Shown: piece after piece, positions 22,136 to 34,889 of the stretch
Position numbering within the stretch: position 1 is the stretch's first letter
Layout: each line of letters begins with the position of its first letter
Assembly (NCBI GenBank): GCA_911728455.2
Contig: OU452235.1
Coordinates: 9,168,351-9,232,350 of the forward strand
Source of the DNA: Marthasterias glacialis
Taxonomy: Eukaryota; Echinodermata; Asteroidea; Forcipulatida; Asteriidae
Direction: 5' to 3'
Length of the DNA stretch: 64,000 nt
The notes under the pieces: model-generated
What the model saw: the letters and a program-made list of their open reading frames with translations, nothing else
Told to the model about the DNA's origin: nothing
Database searches by the model: none
Program-made: the position numbers and the translations under genes

Positions 22136-25100
22136 ATGCCGAACTACCGGGCAAAGGCCAAAGCCAAGAGAGATGCGAAGCGTCGTTTTCGGGCAAAGCA
22201 GAAGGCTCCAGACGAATGTGTGTCTCCTCTGTCTGTTGGTGTAAAGTCTCATTCCACCCCCTCATCCATCCCTACATCTCATTCCTCTCCTTCTATGTGT
22301 TCCCATGTTTCCCTTCCTCCATGTGACATTTCACCTCCTTCTCATGCTGTTGCGGGGTTTTGTGCGTCTCCCCAAGGCAGTAAAGACAGAATAAAAGATG
22401 TACCTGACTTGAGGTTGGCACCGCCTCGAGGCAGTATAAGCTATAGAGGTGCACCTGACTTGAGGTTGGCACCGCCTCGAGGCAGTATTATCTATGAAAG
22501 AGGTGCACCTGACTTGAGAATGGCATCAACTCAAGGCAGTATGAACAGAATGAAAGATGCAACAAAGTCTGAACTAAGCAATGAATATAATGATGGAATA
22601 CACAATGAATATGAATGTGAAGTTAATACTGAATATAAAGCTGAGATAAAATGTGAAACAAATGTCGAAAGAAAACATGATGGAAAGACTGAGGCCAAAC
22701 TTGAAACTGGAGGTGAAGGAAGGTGTAAGGACAAATGTAAAAGTGATACGAGCAACGATAAAGAAGGTAAGATTAGAGATATCAAACAGGTTGGTAAAAT
22801 AAGAGACGACAAAGAGGGTAGCAAGATGAGAGATGACAAAGAGGATGGTAAGATAAGAGATGACAAAGAGGATGGTAAGATAAGAGATGGCAAAGAGGAT
22901 GGTAAGATAAGAGACAAAGAAGATGGTAAGATAATAGATGACAAAGAGGATGGTAAGATAGACAACGAAGAGTGTAGCAAGATAAGAGATGACAAAGAGG
23001 ATAGTAAGGTAAGAGATGACAAAGAGGATAGTAAGATAAGAGATGACAAAGAGGATGGTAAGATAAGAGACAAGGAAGATGGTAAGATAATAGATGACAA
23101 AGAGGATGGTAAGATAATAGATGACAAAGAGACTGGTAAGGTAAGAGACGACAAAGAGGATAGTAAGATAAGAGACGACAAAGAGGATGGTAAGATAATA
23201 GATGACAAAGAGGATGGTAAGATAATAGATGACAAAGAGAAAGGTAAGATAAGAGATGACAAAGAGGATAGTAAGATAAGAGAAGACAAAGAGGATGGTA
23301 AGAAAATAGATGACAAAGAAAATGGTAAGATAAGAGACGACAAAGAGGATGGTAAGATAATACATGACAAAGAGAATGGTAAGATAATAGATGACAAAGA
23401 GGATAGTAAGAAAAGAGACGACAAAGAGGATAGACGGATAACATTTGAGAATGAGTATGGCAAGATGGCAAACATTGGGCAATCTGATGTAAGAAACAAT
23501 GAAATGAGAAGTAGAGAGAACTATGTCAAAGAAGGAACAGACACGAGTAATGTCAAAGGACAATATGACATCAAAGATGCTGAAGATAAATGTAATAAAA
23601 TAGTGAGAGAAGGCAAAAAGGAAGCACAAAGTGAGATAAACAATGATAATGCGCAATCTCCTGACAAGAATAACAATAACCTAAGTAAAGAAAGTTTTGA
23701 TGAACAATTTAAAACAACAATGTGTTGGATGTGTGATAAATTGATTAATTGTCTAGGACAAAAAGTGCAGGGTGACAAATGCAGCATTTGGTATCATATT
23801 GATTGCATGGGATTTTCAGAATACATTTATGAGTCTTTAGCAGAATCAACTTTAACGTGGATCTGTCGCAAGTGTGGCTTCTCAAATTATTCAGACTGTT
23901 TGTTTCATGACTTTGGTATTCCAGAAGATGACAATATATTTCAAGCAGTTTCTGACAACGATGATGACAATGCTGAAGAAATGGCGGAACTAGTATTAAC
24001 AGCAGAGCAAAAGGTGCCTATTCAGGAAAATGTAAGTACAAGTTTGCAATCTAGAAAGAGACGCATGAAGAACCAACACAAAGAAGTGAAGAAACAGAAG
24101 AGTGAAGTAAAAGAAGAAGATGTAAAGTTAGCACGTGTAATGCCCAATCAATGTGCACGATATGAATTGAGAAGTAGAAAGAGATCAGGAGTACCTGTTG
24201 TTGATGGCATTGAATGTAAAAAGAGTAAAACTGTCAAAAAAAATTGCAAAATACATCATGTGAAGAAGGTTCGGCATGATGAGGTATCAAACAGAAAGGA
24301 TACGAACTGTGAAAGTACTCGCATTGAATTGTTTACAAAGAAATGTTTCAAGGAAGATGAAGTAAAACAGGAGAATGAAATGGGCAATGTAAATAAGACA
24401 GATCAGAGAAAAAACAGTGTGGACATGAAGAGAATTAACCCATTGGCACTAAATGGAAGAGTTATTGCTCAAGGAAGTTTTCATCAGGGAGATAAAAGAT
24501 TTGGTGCTAATAGTGGGAAACAATGTGTTGCTAATTGTCTGGCCTCAATGATGTACAGTAAGAAAAAAGATGTGAAAAACTGGAAGTGTGGTGATATGGA
24601 TAGAATTCTAATGACTGGGAATGAACTGTATGGTTTCTTACAAGAGAGTACTACAATGAATAATAATTATTTGTTGATTAATGAATTGCCAACTGAATTA
24701 GATGTATTTGACACACGCTTTGCAATGAAGTATCATGAATCTGTGTCGGGGACATTTGATGACAATGCTTTTCAGTTGGTGGAATTTAACATGGTTCCAT
24801 TGAAAGCTGCATTAGAACAAGCTCTACAGAAATATCATGCCTGCTTTATAAGTTTCCATGGAAATACATTTGCTGTAATTGCTCAAGATGGAATATATTA
24901 TGTATTTGATTCACATTCCAGAAGTATTCAAGGCTGTATGGTTGAAAATGGATCAAGTATCATGATGCGTGCAACAACATGGCAAGGTGTATTCAGGTAT
25001 TGTAGAAAGTTGGCACAATCTATGAACTTGTCAAATGCTGAACAGTATGAAGTAACTGGTATGTCTATCTGTGTTGATAGTGAGGCTGTCACATGTACTC

Positions 25101-25426
25101 ATGAAGAAATGGAAAGTAGGAATCACAGCATATCAGGCATGTGTATTGATTATGGAGAATGTGGACTGTCCAAGTTAGTAGGAGATGATCGTAGAAAGAC
25201 ACAAAAAGATAACAGATCGAAGAACAATTTAGAGAGTGTTGCTGAAGATTTTTGTAAGAGTAAAGTTAATTCAGTTTTGACAAGCAGTGTTAGAGGAGAA
25301 GAAGAAAGTATTGAAAGTACACATGGTGATTGTGAAATAGTTGGAGAATCTGGACCAGGTGTTATGAAATTTTGTCCACTAATGTATGAAGAAAAGAAGG
25401 GTCTGTGTAAAAACACTTGGTTTTGA
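22136..25426 (+). CDS. Helentron ORF1: charged repeats, PHD-like finger, C76-like protease
   Basis: The ORF has 1096 codons. The N-terminus is basic ([20 protein letters not shown]). Three 22-residue repeats containing [12 protein letters not shown] lie near residues 80-140. Residues ~208-434 are about twenty 10-12 residue repeats of the DDKEDGKI type. A Cys/His cluster at ~530-582 (CWMC, then [11 protein letters not shown], then WICRKC) resembles a PHD finger. Residues ~780-970 resemble the herpesvirus tegument deubiquitinase fold (peptidase C76), with Cys797 in GKQCVANC and Asp925/His927 in FDSHSR as the likely catalytic set. The last 41 bases overlap ORF2 in another frame. The C-terminal [13 protein letters not shown] resembles the lead-in to the OTU domain in related Helitrons, so the two ORFs may once have been one. 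The C76 assignment is from motif memory. Confidence 0.8.
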   Translation: MPNYRAKAKAKRDAKRRFRAKQKAPDECVSPLSVGVKSHSTPSSIPTSHSSPSMCSHVSLPPCDISPPSHAVAGFCASPQGSKDRIKDVPDLRLAPPRGSISYRGAPDLRLAPPRGSIIYERGAPDLRMASTQGSMNRMKDATKSELSNEYNDGIHNEYECEVNTEYKAEIKCETNVERKHDGKTEAKLETGGEGRCKDKCKSDTSNDKEGKIRDIKQVGKIRDDKEGSKMRDDKEDGKIRDDKEDGKIRDGKEDGKIRDKEDGKIIDDKEDGKIDNEECSKIRDDKEDSKVRDDKEDSKIRDDKEDGKIRDKEDGKIIDDKEDGKIIDDKETGKVRDDKEDSKIRDDKEDGKIIDDKEDGKIIDDKEKGKIRDDKEDSKIREDKEDGKKIDDKENGKIRDDKEDGKIIHDKENGKIIDDKEDSKKRDDKEDRRITFENEYGKMANIGQSDVRNNEMRSRENYVKEGTDTSNVKGQYDIKDAEDKCNKIVREGKKEAQSEINNDNAQSPDKNNNNLSKESFDEQFKTTMCWMCDKLINCLGQKVQGDKCSIWYHIDCMGFSEYIYESLAESTLTWICRKCGFSNYSDCLFHDFGIPEDDNIFQAVSDNDDDNAEEMAELVLTAEQKVPIQENVSTSLQSRKRRMKNQHKEVKKQKSEVKEEDVKLARVMPNQCARYELRSRKRSGVPVVDGIECKKSKTVKKNCKIHHVKKVRHDEVSNRKDTNCESTRIELFTKKCFKEDEVKQENEMGNVNKTDQRKNSVDMKRINPLALNGRVIAQGSFHQGDKRFGANSGKQCVANCLASMMYSKKKDVKNWKCGDMDRILMTGNELYGFLQESTTMNNNYLLINELPTELDVFDTRFAMKYHESVSGTFDDNAFQLVEFNMVPLKAALEQALQKYHACFISFHGNTFAVIAQDGIYYVFDSHSRSIQGCMVENGSSIMMRATTWQGVFRYCRKLAQSMNLSNAEQYEVTGMSICVDSEAVTCTHEEMESRNHSISGMCIDYGECGLSKLVGDDRRKTQKDNRSKNNLESVAEDFCKSKVNSVLTSSVRGEEESIESTHGDCEIVGESGPGVMKFCPLMYEEKKGLCKNTWF

Positions 25427-28400
25427 AAGATCACATTTGAACTCGGGTTCAGTTTATGCAGAATGTGAACCAATGGGCAAGCCAGACAGTATTGTACATA
25501 TTAAAGGTGATGGCAATTGTTTCTTCAGAGCTGTGTCATGTGCTGTATCAGGGACTGAAAATAACCATGTGCGGTTGAGAATTGCTTGTGTTAATCATTT
25601 GTTGAAGAATGGTGATAAGTTGAAATGTTTTCTGCGAGATGGATTTGCCAATGTGGAGGAATATGTAATGAGACAGAGAATGTTTGATTCTGGTACTTGG
25701 GCTACAGAGATTGAAATTATGGCAATGGCACATATGCTTCATACTGATATATACACATATGATGAGTCTAGTAAATGGTATCAATTTTCAGCAAAGAATG
25801 TTGAGGCAAGTGCTGTGACATGTGATATGGGTATTTATCTGAATCATACACACAGAGTGCATTATGATGTTGTTCTATCAGTCCATGAATTATCACCAGA
25901 GACATTGGATTGTACTGAAGGACAAAAAGAATGTCCAGAGGAAATAGATGCATGTGATGATTACTGTACACAAAGCGATGAATGTACAAATCAGTGTATT
26001 GATAATGATGATATTGACAGTAAACAAAAAACAGAATTGCCAAAACATTGCAAAGTGAAGAGAAGGAGACGGATGAGTCTAACGAAAAGACAAAAACTAC
26101 AAAAAGAACGAATGAGAAAGAAATATAATGAATGTAAGAGGAAGACACTTGATACTAAGGAAGGCAAAGGAACAATAAAATGTGATAAATATAAGACTGA
26201 TATTAAGTTTAGAGAGGCCAAGAAAGCAAAGTGTAACGATAACCAAAAAATGAAATACAGAACTGATGAGACTTACAGAAAGCAAGTCATAGAGTCAAAC
26301 AAACATGCTAGCAAGGTGTTATATCATGTGAGTAATAAACATAAAGTGACTAAAATTGAGAATAGCAAAAGAAAGTACGTGGATAATATTGGATTTAGGA
26401 AAGAAGTGATGAATTCAAGTAAGATGAAGTACAAGGAAAATCAAGAATTTAGAAAAGAAGTGATGAATTCAAGTAAGATGAAGTACAAGGAAAATGAAGA
26501 ATTTAGGAAAGAAGTGATGAGTTCAAGTAAAATGAAATATATGGAAAATGAGAAATTCAGGAAAAAGGTGAGGAGTGCAAGTAAGATGAAATATCATAGT
26601 GATGAGACTTTCAAGAACAAAGTTATTAATGTCATCAAGTTCAAATATCGTAATAATCCTGATTACAAGAAAGCAACAATTACTAGTGTTAAGACAGGTC
26701 GTAAATATCATGTTGATGTTTGTTATAGGAACAAAGTAATTAATGCTTCTAAATCCAAATATCATGACAATGATCATTTTCGGAAGAACGTTATTGAGTT
26801 CACAAAGAAGAAGTATGAAGAAAGCCCAAGTTTTAGGCAAAATATTGTAAAGAAGAATACCAGTCGAGTAATGCTGAAAAAAATGAAAAAACATCATATC
26901 AATAATGTGCTGAGTGATTTCAAGAAAGAAGTATCAAATGGACCTGAATATGTTTGTTCTGTGTGTATGAGACTTTTGTTTCGAAAGCAGGTCATTAAGT
27001 GTAATAAGAATAAATACAAGACTAGTGATTGCATCAGTGAGAAGTATGTACATAAATGTGATGGAAATTGTACATCTAATTGTGTTGTATCAACATCAAG
27101 CAGGTCTTGTTTGTGGATATGTCATACATGTAACAGGAAATTATTGAATCATAAAATACCGGCAGAAGCTTGTTGTAATAATTTACACCTGACTGAAATT
27201 CCAGAAGAGTTGGCATGTTTGAACAAGTTAGAAGACAACCTTATTGCACTGAATATTCCATTTGTGAAGTTAATGGCCTTGCCTAAAGGTGGACAACATG
27301 GTGTACGTGGGCCAGTAGTTTGTGTACCATCAAATGTTACAGACACTGTAAAGTCATTACCAAGGGCTGAATGTGATGATCAGATGATCCGTGTTAAGCT
27401 GAAGAGGAAGTTGGCTTATAAAGGGTATTACCAGTATGAGTTTGTCAACAGAGAACATGTAGAGACTGCCTTACAATATCTCAAACAGAATAATAAGTGG
27501 TATCATGATATTGAGATTGACACAGAGTGGAGTAATTCATTGTCGGAAGTAGCACGTGATGTGAAGGATGAAGATCATAAAGTTGAAGTCAAGGACGAAG
27601 TTGAAGGTGATATTGAACATGACAATGAGGAAGAAACAGATGAGGAACGATTACGGGGAATACCATTGGACACTTGCTTACAACCTGCAAATATTGGACA
27701 AGAAATTTTGGATCAGTATTTTGATGATGTTTATTGTGTTGCACCATGTGCAGGGAATAATCCAATCAGACTTCTAATGGAAGAAAGTAATGAAGCTAAA
27801 TGTTTCCCAGTGTTGTTTCCAAGAGGTGAGCCAGTATTCAGTGATGAGCGCAGTGTTAGGTTAACACTTTCCAGATATCTTAACAATAGACTCATGAATG
27901 TTGATAACAGATTTGCAAAATGTACTCAGTATATATTCTATGCTCAATACATGTCTGAAATCCAACAAGTTATTTCCAGTGTCTCTATTGCATTGCGAAA
28001 AGGTTCAAGGAAAACAAAAGATGGTGGAAACGTCACTGCCAGTATGCTTAATGACAAGGAGAAGTTAAAAGATATGTTAAAATCAGACAGTGGATACAAA
28101 TTTTTGAAGCCTATTAGAGGAACTCCACCATATTGGCAATCAACTCAGAAAAATGTGTTGGCAATGATCAGACAACTTGGTATACCTACATGGTTTTGTT
28201 CATTTTCTGCAGCTGACATGAGATGGCCTGAATTAATCAATACACTACTCAGACAACAAGGTGACTCAAGAAGTATTGATGAATTGGACTGGAATGAGAA
28301 GTGTCTGTTGTTAAGAAATAATCCTGTAACTGTGGCTAGAATGTTTGACAAGCGATTTCATACATTTTTGAAAGATGTGATAATATCAAAAGCAGCACCT

Positions 28401-31400
28401 ATTGGAAAAGTGAAAGATTACTTTTATCGAGTAGAATTCCAGCAGAGAGGCTCACCACACACTCATTGTATATTTTGGATTGAAGATGCACCTAAGTTGA
28501 GTACAGAGAGTGATGATGAAGTGGCAGAGTTTGTTGATAAGTATGTCAGTTGTGCATTGCCATCAAAAGAAGAAGATCAAGAGTTAAATGAGATAGTAAG
28601 CAGTGTGCAGCAACACAGTAAGAGACATTCCAAATCATGTAAGAAGAAGGGTACAGAGTGTCGGTTTAACTTCCCAAGGCCGCCATCCATGAAGACTTTT
28701 GTGGCTAATCCAATATCAGGGGATACTGATGATTGTGAGGACATGTCAGATAATGCACTAAGTGAAGATGATGCTAAGGAGTTGTTGAAATCAGTGTGGA
28801 ATGCAGTGAATGATGAGGACAATGAACATATGACAACCAGTCAACTGTTCACAAAGATTGGAACCACACAGGATGATTTTGAGAAAGCAAATGATGTGTT
28901 AACCAAGAAAGTAAATTTTGTGTTGAAAAGAGAGCCTCAAGATGTGTGGGTTAATCAGTATAATTCTGACTTGTTGAGATGCTGGAATGCAAACATGGAC
29001 ATTCAATTTATCAGTGATGTATATGCATGTGTAACATATGTAGTGTCTTACATGTCTAAAGCTGAACGTGAGATGGGATTATTATTGAGGCATGCACAGA
29101 GTGAGGCAGAAAGTGGAAATCAAGATGCCAAGCAGAGTATGAGACAGATTGGAAGTGTTTATCTGCAGAATCGTGAAGTGTCAGCACAAGAAGCAGTCTA
29201 TCGTTGTTGTACATTAAGACTTCAAGAATGTTCTAGAAAAGTTGAGTTTGTACCTGTAGGAGAAAATCCTGTTCGAATGAGCTTGCCCTTGAGTGTAATT
29301 CAGAACAAATCAACTAATGATGATGATGATGATGACAATGTGTGGATGGCTAGTAAAGTAGATCGTTACAAAGCAGGACCAGATACAAGTCCATTTGAAT
29401 CAATGTGTTTAGCTACATTTTGTTCAGAATACAGAGTGCTATACAAAGGGGACATGTGTAAAGTATCTAGTGATAAAAGAATGTCAGTGGTGTATGCGTT
29501 GAAGAATGATATGGGACACATCCAGAAACGTTCTAGAACTGATCCTGCTGTCATTAGATACCCAAGATTTTCAGTCATGAAGTCTCCTGAGAAGTACTAT
29601 CATAGTATGCTGCAGCTCTTTCTTCCTTACCGGGTTGATGTTCATTTAAAACCAGCACAATTTAAAACATATGAGGAATTTCATAGCAATGGTTTTGTCA
29701 GTGTACTTGGAAGTTTGCACTCAGTAAAGTCAATCGTGAAGAGTAATCAATCCAGATTTGAAGTTGATATTGAGTCATTGGAGGATGCACTAGAACATCT
29801 TGAGAACTTTGGTCCACAGGAAGATGCATGGGCATTAATCAGTCCAGAAACTGAATTACAAAGAGATGAATGCAACCTAGACAATCAGCAAGTGATAGCT
29901 GACGACAGTGTTGAGGAATGTAATGTTCCAGATTTACAATCTGATAGAAAGGAAGAGAAGATATGTGACATTGAAGCACACTCATCAAGAGTACCAAAGA
30001 CTGATGCAATTAATATGATGAGATCTTTAAATGCCAAACAGAACAAGGTGTTCTATAAAATTAGACAGTGGTGTTTGGACAAAGCAAATGGTAAAAACCC
30101 TGATTCATTTCAAGTGTTTGTTACTGGTGGTGCTGGAACAGGCAAGAGTCTTCTTGTAAAGTGTATTGATTATGAAGCAACACGAATACTAGGATCAATG
30201 ATGACAAACCCTGATGATGTGTCAGTATTGTTGAGTGCTCCCACAGGTGTAGCTGCATTTAATATCAATGGTGCTACCATACACAGTGCACTGTCTATAT
30301 CAACAGATGTGAAACTACCGTATCAACCACTTGGTGAAGAGAAGATCAGTACACTTCGTAACAAACTTGGTCAGTTGCAGATATTAATTATAGATGAGGT
30401 TTCAATGGTTGGTCAAAAATTACTATGTTACATCCATGGACGTTTAAGACAGATCAAGCAATGTCGGAGTCATATTCCATTTGGAGGTGTCAGTATATTA
30501 GCCGTAGGTGATTTCTATCAGTTGCCCCCAGTGAAAGCAAAATCTTTGTACCAGAATACAGTTGCAGGAGATTTGTGGAATGAAAATTTCAAGATTGTTG
30601 AATTGCATGAAATAATGAGACAAAAGGAAGATGCACAGTTTGCACAAACACTGAACAGACTGAGAATAAGAAAGAAGAATGAAGCATTACAGGATGATGA
30701 CATCAATCTGTTGAAAGGACGTGAAACTGGACAAGAGTGGAATGATTCTGTCCACATATATCCATGTAATAAACAAGTAGATGAACAAAACATAAAAATT
30801 CTACATTCCAAGTGTGTTGATTGTGTATACATTGAAGCAAAGGATTATGAAACAGATTCTAGAAATGCTAAAGTTAGACGAGAAAAACCCCTGACAAAGT
30901 GTAATGGAAGCCTACCACAATCCCTGTTACTTGGTGTTGGTGCTAGAGTTATGCTGACTAAAAACATTGATGTTTCTGATGGCCTTGTTAATGGTGTCTT
31001 TGGAACTGTAACAAAAATAGTAATGTCAGGGGATAAATCAGATGAACCCAAGTGTATCAGAATTAAGTTTGATAACAGCAAGGTTGGATTGAAACTGAAG
31101 AGACAATCTGCATCATCTTCAATTGATGAAAACAGTGTACCCATTGACATACAGGAAGAAAATATTGGTAAAAAATGTGTACGACATCAGTTTCCATTGA
31201 AGTTAGCTTGGGCATGTACAGCACACAAAGTACAAGGATTAACAACAAGTAAAGCAGTTGTGTGTCTTGATCATACATTTTCAGCTGGACAAGCATATGT
31301 GAGTCTAAGCCGAGTTACATCACTGGATGGTCTTGTCATTGAAGGGTTTGATGAGAAGTACATATATTGTAATGAAGCAGTAGCTGATGCTCTGAAAACA

Positions 31401-31823
31401 ATGCCACCGTACATTGCTGATGAAGGTATGGACAGCACAGAACTACCTGTCAGTATGACCATTATGATGCATAACATCCAGGGATTACATGCACATTATA
31501 TGGACTTGAAATGTAACAGTGATATGATGAAAGCAGATTTTATTTGTTTGACAGAAACATGGACTGAAGATCAAGTACAGTATGACATGCAATTGGACGA
31601 GTTCAAAAGCTACCATCAACCAAGATGTCTTTCGTATGATAATTCTAGCCAAGTAACTGAAATGTTGAGGCATCAGTGTCATGGAGGTGTAGCAGTCTAT
31701 GGTAAAATCAAGAGAGTAATTAGTAGAGTTATGTTGCCAGTCCAAAATATAGAATACATTGCATTTCAGATCATTTCTAATGTGTCGTTAGTAGTTGCTG
31801 TTATCTATCGACCAGTGTCATAA
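25386..31823 (+). CDS. Helentron ORF2: OTU protease, Rep nuclease, PIF1 helicase, endonuclease
   Basis: The ORF has 2145 codons. In order: an OTU cysteine protease (~36-165; Asp42, Cys45 in GDGNC, His159 in HYDVV); about ten ~20-residue basic repeats of the [15 protein letters not shown] type (~270-500); a Cys-rich segment (~520-600); and a Helitron Rep region with the HUH-type motif H1025-T-H1027 and the tyrosine motif Y1218/Y1222 in [12 protein letters not shown]1-like superfamily 1 helicase follows, with Walker A GGAGTGKS at 1581 and Walker B Asp1670-Glu1671. From ~2022 an exonuclease-endonuclease-phosphatase domain begins (Asn2030, Glu2057 in TETW). Rep plus helicase plus this endonuclease plus OTU defines the Helentron (Helitron2) branch. 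Rep nicks DNA and the helicase unwinds it during rolling-circle transposition. The frame ends in TAA inside the endonuclease and reopens at once. Confidence 0.93.
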   Translation: MKKRRVCVKTLGFERSHLNSGSVYAECEPMGKPDSIVHIKGDGNCFFRAVSCAVSGTENNHVRLRIACVNHLLKNGDKLKCFLRDGFANVEEYVMRQRMFDSGTWATEIEIMAMAHMLHTDIYTYDESSKWYQFSAKNVEASAVTCDMGIYLNHTHRVHYDVVLSVHELSPETLDCTEGQKECPEEIDACDDYCTQSDECTNQCIDNDDIDSKQKTELPKHCKVKRRRRMSLTKRQKLQKERMRKKYNECKRKTLDTKEGKGTIKCDKYKTDIKFREAKKAKCNDNQKMKYRTDETYRKQVIESNKHASKVLYHVSNKHKVTKIENSKRKYVDNIGFRKEVMNSSKMKYKENQEFRKEVMNSSKMKYKENEEFRKEVMSSSKMKYMENEKFRKKVRSASKMKYHSDETFKNKVINVIKFKYRNNPDYKKATITSVKTGRKYHVDVCYRNKVINASKSKYHDNDHFRKNVIEFTKKKYEESPSFRQNIVKKNTSRVMLKKMKKHHINNVLSDFKKEVSNGPEYVCSVCMRLLFRKQVIKCNKNKYKTSDCISEKYVHKCDGNCTSNCVVSTSSRSCLWICHTCNRKLLNHKIPAEACCNNLHLTEIPEELACLNKLEDNLIALNIPFVKLMALPKGGQHGVRGPVVCVPSNVTDTVKSLPRAECDDQMIRVKLKRKLAYKGYYQYEFVNREHVETALQYLKQNNKWYHDIEIDTEWSNSLSEVARDVKDEDHKVEVKDEVEGDIEHDNEEETDEERLRGIPLDTCLQPANIGQEILDQYFDDVYCVAPCAGNNPIRLLMEESNEAKCFPVLFPRGEPVFSDERSVRLTLSRYLNNRLMNVDNRFAKCTQYIFYAQYMSEIQQVISSVSIALRKGSRKTKDGGNVTASMLNDKEKLKDMLKSDSGYKFLKPIRGTPPYWQSTQKNVLAMIRQLGIPTWFCSFSAADMRWPELINTLLRQQGDSRSIDELDWNEKCLLLRNNPVTVARMFDKRFHTFLKDVIISKAAPIGKVKDYFYRVEFQQRGSPHTHCIFWIEDAPKLSTESDDEVAEFVDKYVSCALPSKEEDQELNEIVSSVQQHSKRHSKSCKKKGTECRFNFPRPPSMKTFVANPISGDTDDCEDMSDNALSEDDAKELLKSVWNAVNDEDNEHMTTSQLFTKIGTTQDDFEKANDVLTKKVNFVLKREPQDVWVNQYNSDLLRCWNANMDIQFISDVYACVTYVVSYMSKAEREMGLLLRHAQSEAESGNQDAKQSMRQIGSVYLQNREVSAQEAVYRCCTLRLQECSRKVEFVPVGENPVRMSLPLSVIQNKSTNDDDDDDNVWMASKVDRYKAGPDTSPFESMCLATFCSEYRVLYKGDMCKVSSDKRMSVVYALKNDMGHIQKRSRTDPAVIRYPRFSVMKSPEKYYHSMLQLFLPYRVDVHLKPAQFKTYEEFHSNGFVSVLGSLHSVKSIVKSNQSRFEVDIESLEDALEHLENFGPQEDAWALISPETELQRDECNLDNQQVIADDSVEECNVPDLQSDRKEEKICDIEAHSSRVPKTDAINMMRSLNAKQNKVFYKIRQWCLDKANGKNPDSFQVFVTGGAGTGKSLLVKCIDYEATRILGSMMTNPDDVSVLLSAPTGVAAFNINGATIHSALSISTDVKLPYQPLGEEKISTLRNKLGQLQILIIDEVSMVGQKLLCYIHGRLRQIKQCRSHIPFGGVSILAVGDFYQLPPVKAKSLYQNTVAGDLWNENFKIVELHEIMRQKEDAQFAQTLNRLRIRKKNEALQDDDINLLKGRETGQEWNDSVHIYPCNKQVDEQNIKILHSKCVDCVYIEAKDYETDSRNAKVRREKPLTKCNGSLPQSLLLGVGARVMLTKNIDVSDGLVNGVFGTVTKIVMSGDKSDEPKCIRIKFDNSKVGLKLKRQSASSSIDENSVPIDIQEENIGKKCVRHQFPLKLAWACTAHKVQGLTTSKAVVCLDHTFSAGQAYVSLSRVTSLDGLVIEGFDEKYIYCNEAVADALKTMPPYIADEGMDSTELPVSMTIMMHNIQGLHAHYMDLKCNSDMMKADFICLTETWTEDQVQYDMQLDEFKSYHQPRCLSYDNSSQVTEMLRHQCHGGVAVYGKIKRVISRVMLPVQNIEYIAFQIISNVSLVVAVIYRPVS

Positions 31824-32123
31824 TATGTGCTTCGGGAATTTATATCTAATATGGAAATCTTTGTAAATGAACTGCATAAAGTATCGCATAGATGTATAAT
31901 AATGGGAGACTTTAATGATGATGTTTTGAGTGTAAAGACTACACGTAGTTCAAGTATTGTGAATATGATGAGTGAGTATGGTTACGAGCAGTGTGTTGTA
32001 GATGCTACTACTGAGAAGGGAACATTGATTGATCATGTGTATGTGAGAGGTTGTGACTCTGTTCAAACTCAAGTGATCCCGATTTATTATAGTTATCATG
32101 AGGCTGTGAAAGTTAATTTTTGA
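31824..32123 (+). pseudogene. Rest of the Helentron endonuclease domain, after an in-frame stop
   Basis: Reading on in the ORF2 frame past the TAA gives GDFNDD and IDHVYV, the expected later motifs of the AP-endonuclease-like domain, and ends naturally at TGA 32121. The final motif, normally Ser-Asp-His, reads Ser-Tyr-His. The stop sits between the YRP motif and the GDFNDD helix. This copy is therefore probably defective for the endonuclease, though the rest of ORF2 is open. Confidence 0.75.
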
Positions 32124-32426
32124 ATTCATACTAATGTTAGCAAGAAAGAGTTTATTCACAATGACATAGTAAATTGGATGATCGGTACGTATGTTTCAGT
32201 AACATAATGCACACATCTTATCCCTAGTTTATATGTTATGCTTGAGTGTGAAATATATGATTGTGACCATAAAAACACTTAGTTGAGAAACATGCAGTGA
32301 CGTTTTAATACATATAGAAACCAGATTGAAAAATAATAGGTCATTGTGAGGAGGAAGAAGTTGCTTGTGAAAACATTGTAAAATTAAGTCTGATCTAACC
32401 TGAGTGTGTTTACAAGAGTGTCTGGA

Positions 32427-32432
32427 AATAAA
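32427..32432 (+). terminator. AATAAA polyadenylation signal after the Helentron
   Basis: AATAAA lies about 300 bases past the end of the endonuclease domain, in an A-rich stretch. A plausible 3' end for the ORF transcript. Confidence 0.4.
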
Positions 32433-32444
32433 ATAACATAAAAA

Positions 32445-32945
32445 AAATAACAGTAAGGGAACAGTGAGATTTTAAAGGTTAGGGAACAGTGAGATTATAT
32501 TAGTAAGAAAACGGTGAAATTTTAACAGTAAAACTGTGAGATTTTAACAGTAAGAAAACAGTGGAATTTTAGCAGTAACAAAAACTGTGAATAAAATTTG
32601 AAATGAAATGTTAACAGTAAGAAAACAGTGACATTATAATAGCAAGAAAACAGTGAGATTATAGTAGCAAGAAAACATTCATTTTTTAACAGTAAGAAAA
32701 CAGTGGCATTATAACGGTAAGAAAACAGTAAGATTTTAACAGCAAGAAAAGTGACATTTCAACAGTAAGAAAACTGCTAGATTATATTAGCAAGAAAATG
32801 TGCGATTTTAACAGTAAGAAAACAGTGACATTATAATAGGAAGAAAATTCTGATTTTAAGCAGTAAGAAAACTGTAAGTTTTTAATAAGAAAATAGTTAT
32901 TTTTAACAATAAAAAAAAAAAAACAGTGAGACTGTAACACCAAGA
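32445..32945 (+). repeat. Degenerate A-rich minisatellite, ~25-32 bp
   Basis: Some 16-18 imperfect units of the type AACAGTAAGAAAACAGTGA, with unit length varying. Noncoding. Confidence 0.8.
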
Positions 32946-33149
32946 ATGCAAGGAGAACTGTCAGAATGAATACATGAGATTATGGCAATTTGATAATAGT
33001 GAGATTTGTGGTCATTTCAATACTTTGTAAATCATTCACACACAGATAATGATGGAGAGCAAAATAAGGGAGGTACTGTTCATTGAAATTGTACATCACA
33101 TAGTAAAGACACAACAGTCTTACTCAACTGGGATATTCGTCATAGAGAT

Positions 33150-34300
33150 AGTTTTCTGAGTTCACTGAACTCGGACAACTATGTTGGTGTGTGCCCTCTT
33201 GTGAAATGAAAGGACACAATGACCTAATTCAACGGGGATAGGCCCTACACTTAGTGTCTTCTGAGCTCAAGTGGGGTGACTCAACACCCCTACTCAACAG
33301 GGACATCTCCCGTCATCTAGTGTGCTTTCTGTTGTGGAGTGAAAGGACAAAATGACCAAAGTCAACGTGAATAAGCCCTACACTTAGTGTCTTCTGAGCT
33401 CAAGTGGGGTGACACAACACCCCTACTCAACAGGGACATCTCCCGTCATCTAGTGTGCTTTCTGTTGTGGAGTGAAAGGACAAAATGACCAAAGTCAACG
33501 TGAATAAGCCCTACACTAAGTGTCTTCTGAGCTCAAGTGGGGTGACTCAACACCCCTACTCAACAGGGACATCTCCCATCATCTAGTGTGCTTTCTGTTG
33601 TGGAGTGAAAGGACAAAATGACCAAAGTCAACGTGAATAAGCCCTACACTAAGTGTCTTCTGAGCTCAAGTGGGGTGACACAACACCCCTACTCAACAGG
33701 GACATCTCCCGTCATCTAGTGTGCTTTCTGTTGTGGAGTGAAAGGACAAAATGACCAAAGTCAACGTGAATAAGCCCTACACTAAGTGTCTTCTGAGCTC
33801 AAGTGGGGTGACTCAACACCCCTACTCAACAGGGACATCTCCCATCATCTAGTGTGCTTTCTGTTGTGGAGTGAAAGGACAAAATGACCAAAGTCAACGT
33901 GAATAAGCCCTACACTAAGTGTCTTCTGAGCTCAAGTGGGGTGACTCAACACCCCTACTCAACAGGGACATCTCCCATCATCTAGTGTGCTTTCTGTTGC
34001 CAAAATCAACGAGGATAAGCCCTATACTAAGTGTCTTCTGAGCTCAAGTGGGGTGACTCAACATCCCTACTCAACAGGGACATCTCCCATCATCTAGTGA
34101 GCTTTCTGTTGCCAAAGTCAACGAGGATAAGCCCTATACTAAGTGTCTTCTGAGCTCAAGTGGGGTGACTCAACACCCCTACTCAACAGGGACATTTCCC
34201 ATCATCTAGTGTGCTTTCTGTTGTGGAGTGCAAGGACAAAATGACCAAAGTCAACAAGGATAGGTCCTTCAACAAGGGTCTTCTGAGCTCAAGTGGGGTG
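33150..34300 (+). repeat. 133-bp minisatellite, about 8-9 units
   Basis: GTCTTCTGAGCTCAAGTGGGG recurs at 33255, 33389, 33522, 33655 and onward. Most units are 133-134 bp. Two later units lack about 20 bp (a GTGGAGTGAAAGGACAAAATG segment). Middle units are almost identical, indicating recent homogenisation. Confidence 0.92.
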
Positions 34301-34885
34301 ACTGAACAACTCTACTTACATGTCGTACAGACATGTTCTATTCTATCGTGGTGTATCTTCTGTTACCATGTGGGAAGCACAGTGGCCTACGTCACATGGG
34401 TTGTTGATACTCTGGTCTCCACAGCCTAGACTTTCCAAAGCTAAACTCTGAGGTAAGCTGCTCTATTGCATGGTAATTTTTTTCAGAGAATGCCCTTTTG
34501 TAAATTTTAGATGTAAATATACTGTGTGTTGAACCTCATTTCTTTGTTTGACAAGAGAAGGCAATACCAAAACAAAACGCAAACATTTTCCAGAAACTGG
34601 AAAATACCCCCAAAATCAAACTATTTTTTGGTTTCATGTAAGTGTTTCAGTTAGGGTTGATAGGGTATATACATACAAGTATATTATAAGTGCTGTAATT
34701 TGTGCATGACCTTTATATTCTATCTTTTATGATCATGTAAGAATTGTGTCACATACTTCTTTATTTGATACAAACCCATAGGTTATACAGTGTTTAATAT
34801 CATTGTTTACTTATCACACATTTTGATAATTGTTTTACATAGTGCTGTGGCCTTTGGTTTGCTGGTGGAAAGTTCTTACAGTGTT
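34301..34885. other. Intergenic DNA between minisatellites
   Basis: AT-rich, no gene seen. It includes a short A-rich stretch around CCAAAACAAAACGC. Confidence 0.5.
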
Positions 34886-34889
34886 CTGC

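Noticed and set aside
22531-23656. Antisense ORFs of 229-360 codons over Helentron ORF1
   Set aside because: They are shadows of the charged repeat on the sense strand, whose A/G-rich codons leave the opposite strand stop-poor.
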